Assembly (NCBI RefSeq): GCF_000336755.1
Contig: NZ_AOLK01000011.1
Location: forward strand, 265,440 to 329,439
DNA: 64,000 nt
DNA from: Haloferax elongans ATCC BAA-1513
GTDB taxonomy: Archaea > Halobacteriota > Halobacteria > Halobacteriales > Haloferacaceae
Direction: 5' to 3'
Of the stretch, positions 1 through 8,775 are shown piece by piece. How positions within the stretch are numbered: the first letter of the stretch is position 1; each line of letters starts with the position of its first letter. The translations under genes and the position numbers were made by a program. A model generated the notes under the pieces. It was not told the origin of the DNA. It worked only from the letters and a program-made list of their open reading frames with translations, and searched no databases.

Positions 1-980
1 CCGTTCTGTTCGAGAAGCAGTTCGACGCGCTCTTCGTCCGACAGGAGTTCGAGGTCAATCTCGTCGTCTTCATCGCTTACTTCGTCCTCGTCGGCCGGCT
101 GTTCCGGGACTGGCGACGGTTCGTGTGCAGGCTCGACAGTTCCATTCTGGGGTGGCTCTTCGTCGGGCGAAGCGGCACCACCATCACCGGCAGTCGGACG
201 ACGGCGGGTGAATGCGACGACCGCGATACCGACGAGTGCGACTGCCACGAGGCCGCCAATGATGAGGTTCCACGGCAACTGGTCGGGACCTGGGCCAGCC
301 GTCGGACGATAGCTCACGCGCAACTCGTCGACCGACTCGAAGGTTCGCGGACCTTCGACGACGACGGAGTTGTTCTCCAGTGGGATGTTCGTACTGTTAA
401 CCGCGTATCGCGGCGGTGTCCGTATCGTGAGGTTCTGATTCGAGCGAATCGAGGTGAGCCACAGTTGGTCTCGCCCCGTCGAGAAGGAGTCGCCGAGGCG
501 GAGGCCGTCGTCTGTCTGCTCGAGGAAGTTCGTCCACGTGAACGAAAGGACCAACACACCCGTCTCGTTCTCGACGAACCCGCGTCTCGTCGTATTCTCA
601 ATCGACATCTGGCGTCCCGTGTGGTCCGATACGTCCGTGCTGATTCTCTCGAAGAGTGCTTCGTCGAATCCGACGTCTGTCTCTCCGCGTTCGAAGTCGC
701 CTGCGAACTGCTCGAACGCCGCCGTATCGTTGTCCGTTTCGAGCGTATACCGCATCTCGATGTGCCACTCGGCGGCACGGTCGTCGCGTAGCTCGATGAT
801 AATCTCTGTCGTCGGCGTCTGCTCTACTCCCGACTGTTGGGCAAGCACTGCCCGGTCTCCGAGCGCCGCCGCTGTACCACTCTCGTGTGGTGCTGGAGCG
901 AGCGACTGGGCTGCTGCGATTGGTGTCGCAACACCAGCGACGAGGGCGAGGAGGGCAACGATGACGGCGGCGCTCCGCAT
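1..980 (-). CDS. Membrane-anchored winged-helix regulator, 3' end cut by window edge
   Basis: This reading frame starts with ATG at base 980 on the minus strand and stays open to the window edge. The visible 326 residues begin with a signal peptide (hydrophobic stretch within about residues 4-25). An extracytoplasmic beta-rich region rich in Asn/Thr follows, then one membrane segment near residues 236-258 (LPWNLIIGGLVAVALVGIAV) and an acidic cytoplasmic linker. The last residues, ELLSDEERVELLLEQNG, look like the start of the C-terminal winged-helix domain found in haloarchaeal proteins of the DUF7345/DUF7343 type. From that architecture I infer an envelope sensor that contacts DNA directly from the membrane. 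The DNA-binding part is outside the window, so the regulator call rests on the first few residues of that domain. It is divergent from the secreted protein gene that follows. Confidence 0.6.
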   Translation of the reverse strand, partial: MRSAAVIVALLALVAGVATPIAAAQSLAPAPHESGTAAALGDRAVLAQQSGVEQTPTTEIIIELRDDRAAEWHIEMRYTLETDNDTAAFEQFAGDFERGETDVGFDEALFERISTDVSDHTGRQMSIENTTRRGFVENETGVLVLSFTWTNFLEQTDDGLRLGDSFSTGRDQLWLTSIRSNQNLTIRTPPRYAVNSTNIPLENNSVVVEGPRTFESVDELRVSYRPTAGPGPDQLPWNLIIGGLVAVALVGIAVVAFTRRRPTAGDGGAASPDEEPPQNGTVEPAHEPSPVPEQPADEDEVSDEDDEIDLELLSDEERVELLLEQN

Positions 981-1100
981 ACCTGAAACCGTTTCGTCCG
1001 GCGATGAAAACGCTTTCCATCGACGTGACCGTGTCATTCCGTAGTAACGTCGGCTCGTAAGAGGGTCATTTTAGTACCGCCGTCGTGTACCGTCACGGCG

Positions 1101-2429
1101 ATGAAGGCCCTCCCGCTCGTCCTCGCTCTTGTCTTGGTGGCCTCACCAGTTATCGGTGCGGCCGGTCCAGGTACAGGGGACCTCGCGGACACGTCCAACG
1201 GTACGACACAGGTTCAGACCTCGTCGAACGGGACGGTTCGCGTCCTCGACATCCCAGACTCGTCGGTCGTTCGGTCGACAGTCGACGCTCAACACGTTGA
1301 CCTCGGCCCCTCGATTGACTTCGCCGGACTCAGAGCGGGAAGTCAGATTCAGACGCTGTCTTCTCTGGAGCGCATCGAGTCGGCCAGCGACGAGGGTGTG
1401 CGACAGCAGCTGATTCTCGGCGAAATAAACCAAATCGAGCAGCGAGCTATCGCGCTCCAGAGTGCGCAACAAAACGCTATCGAGGCGTACAACAGCGAGG
1501 ATATCGCTGCTCGAGAGCTGCTCGTCGAACTCGCTCGCATCGACGCCGAGGCACGCGAACTCAACGAGCGTCGTGTCGAACTTCGTGAAGCCGCGGCACA
1601 GACGCCTGACTTCTCTGTCGACCCCGGGCGACTCGCCGCACTCGAACGGGAACTGGATACGTTCACTGGTCCCGTGCGAAAACACGCTGCGGCGGTTCTC
1701 ACGGGGAACGAGCCATCGATGCGTTTCTTCGTTCGGACGAGTGCAGATGGACTCGTTCTCAGCGTCATCTCGGACAATACCTACATTCGGGAGGCTTACC
1801 GGAGTGACCTGCGTGACCGGGACCAGAGCGGAGTTACGCCGACACAGGCACTCGACAAAGTCGCCGAGAACTATCCGCTCGTCTGGAACAGTCGGGCGAC
1901 ACAGAACGGTGCCGACGTGGTCGGTGCTGGAAACAGCTATCTCGTTCGCGTCAATCACGGTCGCGGACAGCTCTTCGCCTACGTCGACAGCGGGAGCGCA
2001 GAAGTGTTCAAAGAAGCCCAAATCCGACCGCTCGATACGGTCTCGAACGGGACGGTCGCAACCGAGGTCAAAGACGGGCTCAGACTGTCTGCCAATCGAA
2101 CGTACCCAGGCGGCCCGCTTCGAATCCAACTGAACGAGACTGAGACTGGTGACTCGGTCGACGCCAACGTAACGCTTGGACTGGAAGCGAGCCGCGAGAG
2201 CACGCTTCTCGGGCGGACCGGTTCGGACGGAGCAATCTGGACTGTCTCACCGGCGAGTCGGTTCACCATTACTGTCATCAGAGGCAATGCTGCAGTCGTC
2301 CTCACCGTCTCCCCGACGCCGGTTCCTCAACTGGCGACGAACGAGACACAGACGAACGAGACGACTCTGACGCCGACACAAAGGCTGCCGGCAGATAACG
2401 CGGCGACTCCAGAACAAACTCCCGCGTAA
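1101..2429 (+). CDS. Secreted haloarchaeal protein with coiled-coil region, function unknown
   Basis: A 442-residue protein starting with a Sec-type signal peptide (MKALPLVLALVLVASPVIGA). Residues about 95-175 are rich in Glu/Arg/Ala/Leu and lack helix breakers, which fits a long coiled coil. The next part looks beta-rich, and the last 35 residues are a Thr/Pro/Asn/Glu-rich tail (TNETQTNETTLTPTQ), typical of exposed haloarchaeal surface stalks with N-glycosylation sites. There is no C-terminal membrane anchor. I do not recognise a catalytic motif. It may belong to the haloarchaeal DUF7096/DUF7094 families, but that is recollection and not tested. The divergent neighbour is a membrane wHTH protein, and a pilin-like gene lies directly downstream, so a surface or envelope role is the natural inference. 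Confidence 0.6.
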   Translation: MKALPLVLALVLVASPVIGAAGPGTGDLADTSNGTTQVQTSSNGTVRVLDIPDSSVVRSTVDAQHVDLGPSIDFAGLRAGSQIQTLSSLERIESASDEGVRQQLILGEINQIEQRAIALQSAQQNAIEAYNSEDIAARELLVELARIDAEARELNERRVELREAAAQTPDFSVDPGRLAALERELDTFTGPVRKHAAAVLTGNEPSMRFFVRTSADGLVLSVISDNTYIREAYRSDLRDRDQSGVTPTQALDKVAENYPLVWNSRATQNGADVVGAGNSYLVRVNHGRGQLFAYVDSGSAEVFKEAQIRPLDTVSNGTVATEVKDGLRLSANRTYPGGPLRIQLNETETGDSVDANVTLGLEASRESTLLGRTGSDGAIWTVSPASRFTITVIRGNAAVVLTVSPTPVPQLATNETQTNETTLTPTQRLPADNAATPEQTPA

Positions 2430-2445
2430 TCACGACAATTCGGGG

Positions 2446-2500
2446 TTTTACTGGCCAGATTTTCACTGACCGAATTTTCACCGGCCGAACCTTCTTATCG
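2446..2500 (+). promoter_or_regulatory. Tandem 15-base repeats in front of a TATA-like box (pilin promoter)
   Basis: Two adjoining 15-base units at 2460-2474 (TTTTCACTGACCGAA) and 2475-2489 (TTTTCACCGGCCGAA) differ at two bases. A weaker third copy (10 of 15 identical) occupies 2445-2459. The array abuts a TATA-like CTTCTTATCG at 2491-2500, placed 24 to 33 bases before the ATG at 2524, as expected for a leaderless haloarchaeal transcript. The position upstream of TATA fits an activator or repressor binding array. No protein is identified for it. Confidence 0.45.
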
Positions 2501-2523
2501 GGTGACGCGGCCACTCCGTCTCG

Positions 2524-3006
2524 ATGTCTCGACAACTTGCTGCCGACTCCCGAGGGTCGACCGTTTTGATTGGTGGCGTCCTCATGGTTGGTATCGTCGT
2601 CGTCATCGCGGGCGTTGTCGGTGCTGCCGCGTTCGACGTGGCGGAATCGACGCCCGCTCCGAATCAACCGACGATGCTTTCGCTGTCGGTCACCGGGAAC
2701 GCGTTCGAACTGACGCACGACGCGGGAGCACCGTTACAGGTTTCGTCGCTTCGGCTCCGGATTTCGATAAATGGTGAGGAGTTACGTCACCAACCACCGG
2801 TGCCGTTCTTCTCTGCGACGGGGTTCAAACCGGGGCCGACTGGGCCGTTTAACACGGCATCGGATGGGACGTGGACCGTTGGGGAGATAGCGGGGTTCGA
2901 ACTCGCAGGGACGAATGCCCCGACAGTGACCGCTGGTGCTCGGGTCGTCGTTCGAGTCTACGAAGAAGACACTCTCGTTGCAGTCGTTCGAGCGACAGCG
3001 AGCTAA
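2524..3006 (+). CDS. Type IV pilin-like protein (archaeal pilin N-terminal domain)
   Basis: This 160-residue protein begins MSRQLAADSRGSTVLIGGVL. A short charged leader ends at RG and is followed by a strongly hydrophobic helix (about residues 14-36). This is the arrangement of archaeal type IV pilin precursors (DUF1628/pilin_N class) that are cut by the PibD peptidase. The remainder is beta-rich and globular with many Thr/Gly/Pro residues. The gene stands alone without pilus assembly ATPase or membrane platform genes nearby, so it would use the common assembly machinery or be a pseudopilin. The ATG at 2524 is chosen because it lies 24 to 33 bases after a TATA-like element, which implies leaderless expression. 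Confidence 0.75.
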   Translation: MSRQLAADSRGSTVLIGGVLMVGIVVVIAGVVGAAAFDVAESTPAPNQPTMLSLSVTGNAFELTHDAGAPLQVSSLRLRISINGEELRHQPPVPFFSATGFKPGPTGPFNTASDGTWTVGEIAGFELAGTNAPTVTAGARVVVRVYEEDTLVAVVRATAS

Positions 3007-3062
3007 GTGTGCCGAGATGGCGGACGGAGCGAAAGTCGGTGAAAGCGGTTCGAGACGGAGAC

Positions 3063-3686
3063 TTATTCTTCGGGAGCGCGCGCGATGGTGACGATAGCGC
3101 GGGGACTGCCGGGCTGTCGCTGGAGAATGTGGTGCTCGATGTCGACGAACCCTGCCGCTTCGAACATCCGGTCGGCTTCCTCTTCGTCGTAGAAGAGCAT
3201 GATTGCGTCAGCGAGTTTCTGGAAGAGGCTGTTTTTCGGGTCGTCGGGGCCGACGACGAGGACTTTGTTCCCCGGCTTGACGACGCGCCGGAACTCTTCG
3301 AGTGCGGTCACGGGATTCGGCCAGTACTCGATAGACCCGGACGACCAGATGACGTCGAAAGAGTTGTCGGCAAACGGCAATCGTTCGGCGTCGCCGCGGT
3401 AGAATCGCACCTGGTCGTTCTTTCCGAACTTTTTCCACGCCTTCTGCATCTGGTGGATACTCTGGTCGAGTCCGTGCACGTCGTCGGTATAGCGGAGCAG
3501 GCCTTCGGTACCGAAGCCGGTCCCACACCCGACGTCGAGGACGCGGTCTCCCTGTTGGATGTCGAGTAGTTCGAGTGCCTCGTCGCGCATCTCCTCGTTC
3601 CAGATGAACGGGTTCACCTGGTCGTACACCTTCGAGAGGTACTTGTAGAACAGGCGGGCCCGGGCTTTGTTTTCGAGGACTCCCAT
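3063..3686 (-). CDS. Class I SAM-dependent methyltransferase (MPBQ/MSBQ-like)
   Basis: A 207-residue methyltransferase. The SAM-binding signature VLDVGCGTGFGTEGLL lies near residues 50-65, followed by HGLDQS, a RFYRGDAERLPFADNSFDVI segment and the post-motif PVTALEEFRRVVKPG. Together these place it in the UbiE/MPBQ-MSBQ type class I family. Known members methylate quinone rings, and a menaquinone-type substrate is plausible in a haloarchaeon, but the substrate cannot be read from sequence. I chose the ATG at 3686. Longer in-frame starts would prepend about 89 residues with no domain similarity and overlap the ATP synthase promoter. It is divergent from atpH, so the two share the 156-base intergenic space. 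Confidence 0.8.
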   Translation of the reverse strand: MGVLENKARARLFYKYLSKVYDQVNPFIWNEEMRDEALELLDIQQGDRVLDVGCGTGFGTEGLLRYTDDVHGLDQSIHQMQKAWKKFGKNDQVRFYRGDAERLPFADNSFDVIWSSGSIEYWPNPVTALEEFRRVVKPGNKVLVVGPDDPKNSLFQKLADAIMLFYDEEEADRMFEAAGFVDIEHHILQRQPGSPRAIVTIARAPEE

Positions 3687-3804
3687 CGCGCCGGGATTAG
3701 GACTCACCGATGATAACGGTGCGGATTCACCGCGCAGCTCCGTGCTTTCGACGCCCGGACAGTGTCGATCTTCCGGTCGTTTCTCAGCACTGTTCCGCAA
3801 ACAC

Positions 3805-3810
3805 CTTATA
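3805..3810 (+). promoter_or_regulatory. TATA box of the ATP synthase operon
   Basis: CTTATA sits 33 bases before the atpH ATG, within ACACCTTATACAGC. Spacing predicts transcription starting about 8-10 bases upstream of the start codon, typical for haloarchaea. It is the only clear promoter-like element ahead of the first subunit gene. Confidence 0.6.
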
Positions 3811-3842
3811 CAGCGCTTGTGCAACTTTCCTGTGATACGAGT

Positions 3843-4175
3843 ATGCCGAGACAAGAGGTTCTCGAGAAAATAAAATCGGCCGAGCAGGAGGCCGACGACA
3901 TCATCGAAGAGGCCGAGGCGGAACGCGAAGATCTCGTCGCGGAGGCGCGCCACGAGGCAGACGAGATCCGCTCCGAGGCCGAGCAGGAGGCCGACGAACT
4001 CGAATCAGAGCGCTTGGCGGAGGGGCGCAAAGATATCGAGAAGGAGCGTGAACGCATCCTCGAAGAAGGCGAATCGGCGCGGGACGAACTGGTCGCCGAC
4101 GCGGAAGACCGCATCGACGAGGCGGTCGAGTACGCCGTCGGCAAATTCGAGGAGGCGGTGAATGCTCAGACCTGA
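3843..4175 (+). CDS. atpH: A-type ATP synthase subunit H (peripheral stalk)
   Basis: A 110-residue, almost entirely helical, highly charged protein (MPRQEVLEKIKSAEQEADDI onward) with Ala/Glu heptads over its whole length. It corresponds to the H subunit that pairs with subunit E to form the peripheral stalk of A-type ATP synthases. It is the first gene of the operon, and its last 14 bases overlap the start of atpI, which suggests translational coupling. The start at 3843 is preferred over upstream in-frame codons because the TATA box lies only 33 bases before it. Confidence 0.9.
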   Translation: MPRQEVLEKIKSAEQEADDIIEEAEAEREDLVAEARHEADEIRSEAEQEADELESERLAEGRKDIEKERERILEEGESARDELVADAEDRIDEAVEYAVGKFEEAVNAQT

Positions 4176-6372
4176 GCAGATGAGCAAGGTCTCGGTGACC
4201 GGTTCCAAGGGCATCATGTCCGAGGTCATCGAGACTGTCCACGACCTTCGACTGCTCCACGTCACCGAATACGACGGGTCGTGGCAGGAGGAGTTCGGTT
4301 TCGACACGGGGTCTCCCATCGAGGGAGCGGAGGACGCCTCCGACAAGCTCGTCACCGTTCGTTCGCTCAAGAGCATTCTCGGCGTCACCGAAGCTGACGC
4401 CGGTCGCCAGCGCATCGTCCCCGACGACGCGCTCGGTGAACCGCTCGAACAGATTCGCGAGCGCGTCAACGAACTCGACGACCGCCGCTCCGAACTCGAA
4501 GGGAAGCTTCGAGAGGTAGACGAAGAAATCGGCGCGATGAAGCCGTTCGTCGACCTCGGCCTCGACCTCGACTTGCTCTCGGGATACGACTCCCTGCAAG
4601 TCGCCGTTGGACAAGGGAAGGCCGAAGAAGTCGAGCGGGCACTCGTCGATGCCGACAGCATCGGCGCCTTCGAAATCTTCTCGGGCGACCGCACGCTCGC
4701 TGTCTTCGGTCGCCCCGCCGAGGGCGCGTCCGAGATGGCGATTACGGATGCACTCGTCGGTGTCGAGTTCGCGACGCTCGAAATCCCGGACGCTTCGGGA
4801 AGCCCCGAGGATTACATCCGCGACCTCAAACAGCAGAAGCGCGAAATCGAATCCAAGCTCGAAACCGTCGAGTCTGAGCTTCGTGATATCGCGGTCGAAG
4901 AAGGTGAATTCCTCCTCGCCGCCGAAGAGCGACTCGCCATCGACGTCCAGAAGACTGAAGCACCGTTGTCGTTCGCGACGACGGAGAATGCATTCGTCGC
5001 CGAAGGCTGGATTCCGACTGAGCACTACAACGAGTTCGCGAAGTCGCTGAAAGATACGGTCGGTGAACACGTCGAAGTGGAAGAACTCGAACGCGCAGAG
5101 TTCTCCCACGATGGTAACGACCACGCACGTGAGCACGTTTCCGAGAGCACCGGAACGCCCGCTGCGACTGACGGTGGGACGGTCACCATGGCGGACGACG
5201 AACCGCCTGTTGTCCAGAACAACAACGGAGTTGTCAGACCGTTCGAACTGCTGGTACAAGCAGTCAACCGTCCGAACTACTACGAGTTCGACCCGACACT
5301 TATCCTGTTCCTCACGTTCCCGGCGTTCTTCGGGTTCATGATTGGTGACTTCGGATACGGACTCATCTACACGGCAATCGGATTCTTCCTCTACTCGAAC
5401 TTCGACTCGGACGCGTTCAAAAGTATGGGTGGAATGACGATTGTCGCCGGTATCTTCACGACGATATTCGGCATTCTGTACGGTGAGATATTCGGATTCC
5501 ACCTCATCACGGAGTACTTCTGGGAAGGAATGCTCCAGATGTCTCACCCGCCGATTGAGAAGGGTCTCTCGCCGGCTACCTCCGAGTGGGCACTCGCGTG
5601 GCTCACCGTGAGCGTCGCGGTCGGTATCCTGCACCTGAACATCGGTTACATCTTCGACTTCGTCGAGAAGTCGCAACTTCACGGTGTGAAAGAGGCAATC
5701 CTCGAAACCGGTTCGTGGATACTCATGCTGAACGGGCTGTGGATTTGGGTCTTCAGCGACGCACTCGGCGGTGTCCCGCCGGAGTTCCTGTTCACGACGT
5801 TCGCCAGTGGCGGACTCATCCCGATCGGCTTCTCGGGCTTCTCGTACACTGTCGGCTGGGGAGGGATTGGACTCTACCTGTTCGGTGCGCTCCTCTTGGT
5901 GTTAGCAGAGCCGGCCGAACTCGCCGAGTTCGCCGCCCCGCTTTCGAACGTCCTGTCGTACACTCGTCTCGGCGCTGTCCTCATCGCGAAGGCGTCGATG
6001 GCGTTCGCAGTCAATCTGCTCGTCTTCGGTGTGTACGTCGACGACCACGGCGGCTGGCACTTCGGCCTCGGAGGGATGCCTGACGCCGCGGCTGTGGCGG
6101 CACTCGGACCGGGTGAAACGCTGACTTACCACGGATACGAAGTGACCAACGTCCTCTTCGGCGGGATGTTCCACTCAGGCGCTGCTGGCGTCCTCGGTGG
6201 ACTGCTCGTCCTGGTCGTTGGCCACATTGTCGTCCTTGCTCTCGGTGTCACGAGTGCAGGTCTGCAGGCCGTCCGTCTCGAATACGTCGAGTTCTTCGGC
6301 AAGTTCTTCGAAGGCGGTGGCCGCGAGTACGAACCATTCGGCTACGACCGTCAGTTCACCACCGAAGACTGA
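4162..6372 (+). CDS. atpI: A-type ATP synthase subunit I (membrane stator, a-like)
   Basis: This 736-residue protein is the archaeal counterpart of the eukaryotic V-ATPase a subunit. The N-terminal half (about 1-370) is soluble and rich in coiled coil and forms the stator arm. The C-terminal half holds about seven to eight membrane segments starting near YEFDPTLILFLTFPAFFGFM. The essential proton-path arginine is visible as Arg602 in NVLSYTRLGAVLIA. Between the stator domain and the membrane part is a low-complexity acidic segment (EHVSESTGTPAATDGG) that could be a haloarchaeal insertion. It overlaps atpH by 14 bases. A second in-frame Met at residue 7 is a possible alternative start. Confidence 0.95.
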   Translation: MLRPEQMSKVSVTGSKGIMSEVIETVHDLRLLHVTEYDGSWQEEFGFDTGSPIEGAEDASDKLVTVRSLKSILGVTEADAGRQRIVPDDALGEPLEQIRERVNELDDRRSELEGKLREVDEEIGAMKPFVDLGLDLDLLSGYDSLQVAVGQGKAEEVERALVDADSIGAFEIFSGDRTLAVFGRPAEGASEMAITDALVGVEFATLEIPDASGSPEDYIRDLKQQKREIESKLETVESELRDIAVEEGEFLLAAEERLAIDVQKTEAPLSFATTENAFVAEGWIPTEHYNEFAKSLKDTVGEHVEVEELERAEFSHDGNDHAREHVSESTGTPAATDGGTVTMADDEPPVVQNNNGVVRPFELLVQAVNRPNYYEFDPTLILFLTFPAFFGFMIGDFGYGLIYTAIGFFLYSNFDSDAFKSMGGMTIVAGIFTTIFGILYGEIFGFHLITEYFWEGMLQMSHPPIEKGLSPATSEWALAWLTVSVAVGILHLNIGYIFDFVEKSQLHGVKEAILETGSWILMLNGLWIWVFSDALGGVPPEFLFTTFASGGLIPIGFSGFSYTVGWGGIGLYLFGALLLVLAEPAELAEFAAPLSNVLSYTRLGAVLIAKASMAFAVNLLVFGVYVDDHGGWHFGLGGMPDAAAVAALGPGETLTYHGYEVTNVLFGGMFHSGAAGVLGGLLVLVVGHIVVLALGVTSAGLQAVRLEYVEFFGKFFEGGGREYEPFGYDRQFTTED

Positions 6373-6480
6373 GTGAACAGGCGGTACCTTCTTTATTGAC
6401 CGTACCAATAGCGGCTGCTCTCCCGGAATCACGCACGACAGCCGCCCGAATGCCGTATTTCAGCCGATTATTTTGGGAAC

Positions 6481-6487
6481 CTTTATG
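6481..6487 (+). promoter_or_regulatory. Possible internal promoter before atpK
   Basis: The 175-base gap between atpI and atpK is the largest inside the operon. It contains GGGAACCTTTATGAGACG with a TATA-like CTTTATG about 61 bases before the atpK start. The rotor ring needs many K copies per enzyme, so a dedicated promoter there would make sense. No other direct evidence is visible. Confidence 0.4.
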
Positions 6488-6547
6488 AGACGTCTTGCAA
6501 CACATACGAACGTTCGGAGACGACAATCCGGTACTCAGGAACATACA

Positions 6548-6805
6548 ATGATTGAAGCAATTGAACCCCTCATGACTGCACTGCAGAATGAAACCGCTTC
6601 CTCGCCTGCCATCACCGAAGGCGCTGCGGCGGCCCTTTCAGTCGGTATCGCCGCTTTCGCAGCCGGATACGCCGAGCGCGGCATCGGTTCCGCTGCGATG
6701 GGAGCCATCGCCGAGGACGAGTCTCTCTTCGTTAACGGGCTGATCCTCACGGTTCTTCCCGAAACCCTCGTCATCCTCGCACTGGTCGTTGTCTTCGCGG
6801 CCTAA
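6548..6805 (+). CDS. atpK: A-type ATP synthase subunit K (rotor proteolipid)
   Basis: This 85-residue hydrophobic protein forms the c-ring of the rotor. Two membrane helices are visible, roughly residues 25-44 and 60-84, making a single hairpin and not the duplicated form seen in some archaea. The ion-binding carboxylate is Glu72 in ILTVLPETLVILA. The Met at 6548 gives a short polar leader before helix 1, and an upstream in-frame start would add 25 Arg-rich residues not typical for the family. It follows the long stator gene after an unusually large gap and precedes atpE by 20 bases. Confidence 0.92.
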   Translation: MIEAIEPLMTALQNETASSPAITEGAAAALSVGIAAFAAGYAERGIGSAAMGAIAEDESLFVNGLILTVLPETLVILALVVVFAA

Positions 6806-6825
6806 GCACCCCTCCCTTTCCCATT

Positions 6826-7410
6826 ATGAGTTTGGATAACGTCGTTGAGGATATCCGAGACGAAGCCCGCGCACGCGCAGAGGAAATCAGGCAGAACGGC
6901 CAGGAACGAGCGGATGAAATCGTCGCTGAAGCCGAAGCAGACGCCGAAGAAATCCTCGAATCGCGCAAGGCCGAAATCGAGCAGCAACTCGAGCGAGAGC
7001 GAGAACAGTCGCTCTCCAGCGCGAAGCTCGAAGCCAAGCAGGCTCGGCTGAGCGCCCGCCGAGACGTGCTTCAGCGTGTCCGTGAGCAGGTCGAAAGCGA
7101 ACTCGCCGACCTCGAAGGCGACCGTCGCGAGGAGCTGACCCGTACGCTCCTCGATGCGGCAGCGGTCGAATTCGAAGACGAGGACGAAGTCCACGTCTAC
7201 GGTCGTGCCGACGACGCCGACATGCTCGAAGACATCCTTGCCGACTACGACGGCTACGAAGTGTCCGGTGAGCGCGACTGCCTCGGTGGCGTCGTGGTCG
7301 AAGGCACGAATTCGCGCGTTCGGGTGAACAACACCTTCGACTCGGTCCTCGATTCAGTCTGGGAGGACAACCTGAAGGAAGTGAGTGCGCGACTGTTCGA
7401 CGACCAATGA
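6826..7410 (+). CDS. atpE: A-type ATP synthase subunit E (peripheral stalk)
   Basis: A 194-residue protein with a long N-terminal coiled coil (residues 1-105, e.g. RADEIVAEAEADAEEI) and a compact alpha/beta C-terminal domain ending in the CLGGVVVEGTNSRVRVNNTF segment that is characteristic of subunit E. It partners with AtpH in the stalk holding the AB hexamer. The stop codon overlaps the atpC start by four bases (ATGA), consistent with coupled translation. Confidence 0.93.
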   Translation: MSLDNVVEDIRDEARARAEEIRQNGQERADEIVAEAEADAEEILESRKAEIEQQLEREREQSLSSAKLEAKQARLSARRDVLQRVREQVESELADLEGDRREELTRTLLDAAAVEFEDEDEVHVYGRADDADMLEDILADYDGYEVSGERDCLGGVVVEGTNSRVRVNNTFDSVLDSVWEDNLKEVSARLFDDQ

Positions 7411-8453
7411 GCACAGCTGGCGGCTCGAATCCGGAGTACGTCATCGCTCGGGTCCGAGCGAGACGAAGCGCCCTCTTCGGGGACGAAGAGTACCGCAAGC
7501 TGGTCCGCATGGGCCCGGCCGAAATCGCCCGGTTCATGGAGGAGTCGGAGTACGAGACGGAGATCAACGCGCTGGGAAGCCGATTCTCGGGCGTCGACCT
7601 CATCGAGTACGCGCTGAACGCCAACATGGCGAAGCAGTTCAACGACATCCTCGACTGGGCCGGTGGTCGGCTCTACGACCTCATCGCCCGGTACCTTCGA
7701 AAGTTCGACGCGTGGAACGTCAAGACGGTCCTGCGTGGAATCTACGCGGATTCGTCCCGCGACGAGGTCAAATCCGACCTCATCCGCGCTGGTGAGTTCG
7801 ACGATCGACTCATCGACCGACTACTCGACGCGACTGAGATCGAAGAAGTGGTCGAAATCCTCTCCGGGACGATGTTCGGAGATGGGCTCGAGGCCGCGTT
7901 CGAAGATTACGAGGAAGCTGGTGTCCTCGTGCCGTTAGAGAACGCTGTCGACCGTGCGTTCTACGAGCAACTGCTGGAGAACTTGGTCGTCGGTGAGGAA
8001 GCAGAACAGTATCGTGAGTTCCTCGAAGCGGAGATCGACTTCCGAAACGCCCGAAACGCACTCCGAATCGCTCGCAGTGGTGCCGACCTCGATCCTGCAG
8101 ACTATTTCATCGAAGGTGGCACACTGTTCCGTGCGTCGGAGATTACGGCATTAGCGACCAGTACGAGCGAACTGGTCTCGAAGATTTCGGACAGTCAGTA
8201 CGGTGACCGCCTCTCTGGTGCCATCTCGGACCTCGAGGCAGCAGACAGCCTCATTAGCTTCGAGCGCGCCCTCGATTCGGCGCTGCTCGAGTACGCTGAC
8301 ACGCTCGGTTACGTGTTCCCGCTGTCTGTTACGCCGGTCATCTCGTACATTCTCGCCAAGGAACGCGAAGTCGACAACATTCGGGCGATTGCCCGCGGCC
8401 GCGAGGCCGGGCTTGGCCCCGACGAAATCGAGGAGGAACTGGTCATCCAATGA
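7407..8453 (+). CDS. atpC: A-type ATP synthase subunit C (central stalk socket, V-type d-like)
   Basis: This 348-residue, mostly helical protein has the three-fold repeated architecture of subunit C/AC39. A recognisable start (NPEYVIARVRARRSALFGDE) is followed by helical bundles and a C-terminal VTPVISYILAKEREVDNIRAI motif. It connects the rotor ring to the central stalk. It is locked into the operon by four-base overlaps with both atpE and atpF. Confidence 0.93.
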   Translation: MSTAGGSNPEYVIARVRARRSALFGDEEYRKLVRMGPAEIARFMEESEYETEINALGSRFSGVDLIEYALNANMAKQFNDILDWAGGRLYDLIARYLRKFDAWNVKTVLRGIYADSSRDEVKSDLIRAGEFDDRLIDRLLDATEIEEVVEILSGTMFGDGLEAAFEDYEEAGVLVPLENAVDRAFYEQLLENLVVGEEAEQYREFLEAEIDFRNARNALRIARSGADLDPADYFIEGGTLFRASEITALATSTSELVSKISDSQYGDRLSGAISDLEAADSLISFERALDSALLEYADTLGYVFPLSVTPVISYILAKEREVDNIRAIARGREAGLGPDEIEEELVIQ

Positions 8454-8770
8454 GCCAGGAAATCGCAGTTATCGGCAGTCCTGACTTCACGACGGGCTTT
8501 CGGCTTGCGGGCGTCCGCAAGTTCGAGAACGTCCCGGACGAAGACAAGGACGAAGCACTCGACGAGGCCGTGACGCAAACGCTCGAGGACGAGGACGTCG
8601 GCATCATCGTGATGCACGAAGACGACCTCGATTACCTCTCGCGTAACGCACGCAAGTCGGTCGAGCAGAGTATCGAGCCAACGCTCGTGACGCTCGGCGG
8701 TTCCGGCGGCGCAAGCGGCCTCCGCGACCAGATCAAGAGAGCTATCGGTATCGATCTGATGGACGAATAA
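8450..8770 (+). CDS. atpF: A-type ATP synthase subunit F (central stalk)
   Basis: A 106-residue protein with a small Rossmann-like fold signature: an opening strand [19 protein letters not shown], then the central [13 protein letters not shown] strand and a short C-terminal helix. This matches subunit F, which sits with subunit D in the rotor shaft and modulates catalytic activity. The upstream overlap with atpC is four bases, and only five bases separate it from atpA. Confidence 0.92.
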   Translation: MSQEIAVIGSPDFTTGFRLAGVRKFENVPDEDKDEALDEAVTQTLEDEDVGIIVMHEDDLDYLSRNARKSVEQSIEPTLVTLGGSGGASGLRDQIKRAIGIDLMDE

Positions 8771-8775
8771 CAAAC

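Noticed and set aside
3901-5682. 593-codon open frame antisense to atpH/atpI
   Set aside because: Composition artefact overlapping two certain genes.
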